14,821 nt of DNA from Candidatus Aerophobus profundus SCGC AAA252-L23 (lineage in GTDB: Bacteria; Aerophobota; Aerophobia; Aerophobales; Aerophobaceae): contig AQRW01000121.1 of NCBI GenBank assembly GCA_000402295.1, positions 1-14,821 of the forward strand, in the 5' to 3' direction. Each line of letters begins with the position of its first letter. Position 1 is the first letter of the stretch. The position numbers and the translations under genes are program-made. The notes under the pieces are model-generated. The model was not told where the DNA came from. It ran no database searches and worked only from the letters and a program-made list of their open reading frames with translations. Below are positions 13,491 through 14,821 of the stretch, one piece after another.

Positions 13491-14821
13491 TTATGTCTTC
13501 ACTGCCTCCGTTTGGTTTTTCTCAAATGTGGTCTGCTCCAAAAGTCCCAATCTTTGTTCAGTAGCCTGCAAGATCATCTTCAGTAGTTCAACATACGTAA
13601 TTCCAGCAATTTTTGCCATTTTTGCAAGATGTCCATCCCAGCACCAGCCCGGATTGGGATTCACCTCAAGAAGTTTTGGGTTGTCTCCAGCGTCAAGTCT
13701 CCAATCAAAACGGGCATAATCCCGACACTCTAACCTCTCAAACAGTTTTAGGCACCATTCTACGATAAGTCTCTTCGTCTCGTCTGGTAGTTCAGCAGTA
13801 ACTGATTTGATCTTCCAGTAGGGTGAGTCTGGACACCACTTGGCCTCATAGCCACAGATTCTGGGGAGTTCCGCTGGCAACATGGAATAATCTTCCTCGA
13901 TAATAGGCAGAACTGTATAAGAGTCAGAGGGATTCCCTATTATCCCCACGCTAAGGTCTTTTCCCGTAAGGAATTCTTCGATAAGAATAGGTTTGCCATA
14001 GCCGAATTTCTCTCGTATTTCTGAAATAGAATTCAAAAGTCCCTCAAAATTGTCGGCCACACTTCTTTGGGTAATTCCAAAACTGGCATCGCCAAAATTG
14101 GGCTTAACGATCGCAGGAAAATCAAACGGTAGTTCAAAGGCCGCATCTTCCGGCTTGATAAAAAAGGCTTCTGGTACAGGAATTTCCATTTCCTTGGCAA
14201 TGCCACGTACCAGGGATTTGTCATAGCAGCAAGCAAGACATTGAGGTCCCGCGCCGGTGTACAGAATATCCAGGCTTTCCATTAGGGCGGGCAGGTGGAG
14301 TTCTTTTTGGGGGTCGTTGTTGTACCCCTCATCGCAGAGATTAAAGACCAAGTTCCCTTTTCCTACCAGTTTTCTCAAGTCTTGAATAAGAGTACTGTGA
14401 TTATCCAGGTAGGTAAACCGGTAATTTTTCAGTTCTCTCAAGGCTGTCTTCAACTGATCAATGGTAAAGAAATCGTCATCGTCAAAAATGAAGTAAGGCT
14501 TCAAAGGATCGGACTTCCTCGGGTCCCCTAAGATCACCACCGCGTTTCTCGCTACTTCTTTCGTTTTTCTCTTAATAGGTGTCCAATCTTTTCTTGCTCT
14601 GGTTGTAAGAATGATACGTCGTTCCATCATGCCTAAGTCCTGATTTCGTCGGGAATTAGGAGTAAACTCTCCCTGAAAAGTAATATCACTGAAGCCCGCT
14701 TCTTTCATAAGTTTGGTTAAACCTTCCTTAGTATAAAGCCTTTCTGCATAAAACTGATCTGCAATCACCCCCTTGTGTACGTGGCTAACAACTTCTCTTG
14801 ATATGAGACGCTGCCCATCGA
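13491..14821 (-). CDS. Methyltransferase (partial)-ATP-grasp (D-Ala-D-Ala ligase-like) fusion, cut by right edge
   Basis: The frame is open to the right edge, so the N-terminus is missing; GTG at 14768 is only an internal candidate. The first ~75 visible residues look like the end of a class I SAM methyltransferase: FYAERLYTKEGLTKLMKEAGF, then DLGMMERRIILTTRA. After a linker a D-Ala-D-Ala ligase-like ATP-grasp begins (numbering from GTG): NAVVILGDPRKSDP (about 75-88), LVFNLCDEGYN (140-150), the nucleotide-binding K222 in AIVKPNFGDASFGIT, E264-E265 in ILIEEFLTGKDLSVGI, and metal ligands E368, N370, N372 in LLEVNPNPG. ATP-grasp enzymes activate a carboxylate and join it to an amine, so the product may be a methylated, peptide-bonded small molecule or cell-wall part (inference). 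Downstream neighbours are RseC-like and MFS genes; an export role for the latter is conceivable. Confidence 0.82.
   Translation of the reverse strand, partial: DGQRLISREVVSHVHKGVIADQFYAERLYTKEGLTKLMKEAGFSDITFQGEFTPNSRRNQDLGMMERRIILTTRARKDWTPIKRKTKEVARNAVVILGDPRKSDPLKPYFIFDDDDFFTIDQLKTALRELKNYRFTYLDNHSTLIQDLRKLVGKGNLVFNLCDEGYNNDPQKELHLPALMESLDILYTGAGPQCLACCYDKSLVRGIAKEMEIPVPEAFFIKPEDAAFELPFDFPAIVKPNFGDASFGITQRSVADNFEGLLNSISEIREKFGYGKPILIEEFLTGKDLSVGIIGNPSDSYTVLPIIEEDYSMLPAELPRICGYEAKWCPDSPYWKIKSVTAELPDETKRLIVEWCLKLFERLECRDYARFDWRLDAGDNPKLLEVNPNPGWCWDGHLAKMAKIAGITYVELLKMILQATEQRLGLLEQTTFEKNQTEAVKT

Noticed and set aside
1..14821. CRISPR array, tRNA/rRNA genes, IS elements or attachment sites
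   Set aside because: No regularly spaced repeats, no tRNA-like cloverleaf, and no transposase or integrase frames were seen; the only direct repeat noted has two 11-bp copies.

Overview
The window looks like a contig from an anaerobic, possibly thermophilic, uncultivated bacterial lineage. That is an inference from gene content: a DUF763 gene and a family-4 Fe-S uracil-DNA glycosylase (both common in archaea and thermophilic or anaerobic bacteria), a small heat-shock protein paired with an ArsR-type regulator, CcdA/TlpA thiol chemistry, and RseC. No rRNA, tRNA, CRISPR array, transposase or integrase is visible, so the lineage cannot be fixed further.

Layout. Genes from 1 to 10415 are on the + strand and genes from 10526 to the right edge are on the - strand; the two blocks converge on a hairpin-bearing gap at 10416-10525. 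(a) 1-2619 is an AT-richer accessory segment. It holds the 3' part of a large helical-repeat protein and a DUF4062 + HATPase_c_4 signalling or defence-type protein that ends where its family's winged helix would begin. (b) 2598-5476 is a tight run: an unrecognised small ORF, a histidine phosphatase, a GT4 glycosyltransferase and a membrane protein, with 4-base or longer overlaps. (c) 5488-6376 is a broken DUF763 gene: about 70 residues are missing at a TGGG junction and the frame shifts. (d) 6373-7292 is a self-contained unit: a near-consensus promoter with an overlapping operator, an ArsR-type repressor, an Hsp20 chaperone, and a terminator built on a perfect 32-bp palindrome. (e) 7331-8719 is a CcdA-TlpA pair for moving reducing power across the membrane. 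(f) 8746-10415 is a promoter, a possible 25-codon leader, a uracil-DNA glycosylase and a secreted SecD-P1-like/TPR protein overlapping it by 4 bases.

On the - strand, read from the right edge, come a methyltransferase/ATP-grasp fusion (cut by the edge), an RseC-family protein, an MFS transporter split by a frameshift in a (TC)6 tract, and a membrane protein with a Trk/Ktr-like pore motif fused to a TrkA_C domain.

Themes. Thiol or Fe-S chemistry recurs (cysteines in the ArsR regulator, a Cys-Cys pair in Hsp20, CcdA, TlpA, the glycosylase, RseC). Gene disruption also recurs (truncated DUF4062 protein, DUF763 deletion, MFS frameshift). The most testable observations are the TC-tract frameshift, which could be a phase-variation switch or an error, the DUF763 microhomology deletion, and the ArsR-Hsp20 unit. 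No complete undescribed multi-gene system is evident.
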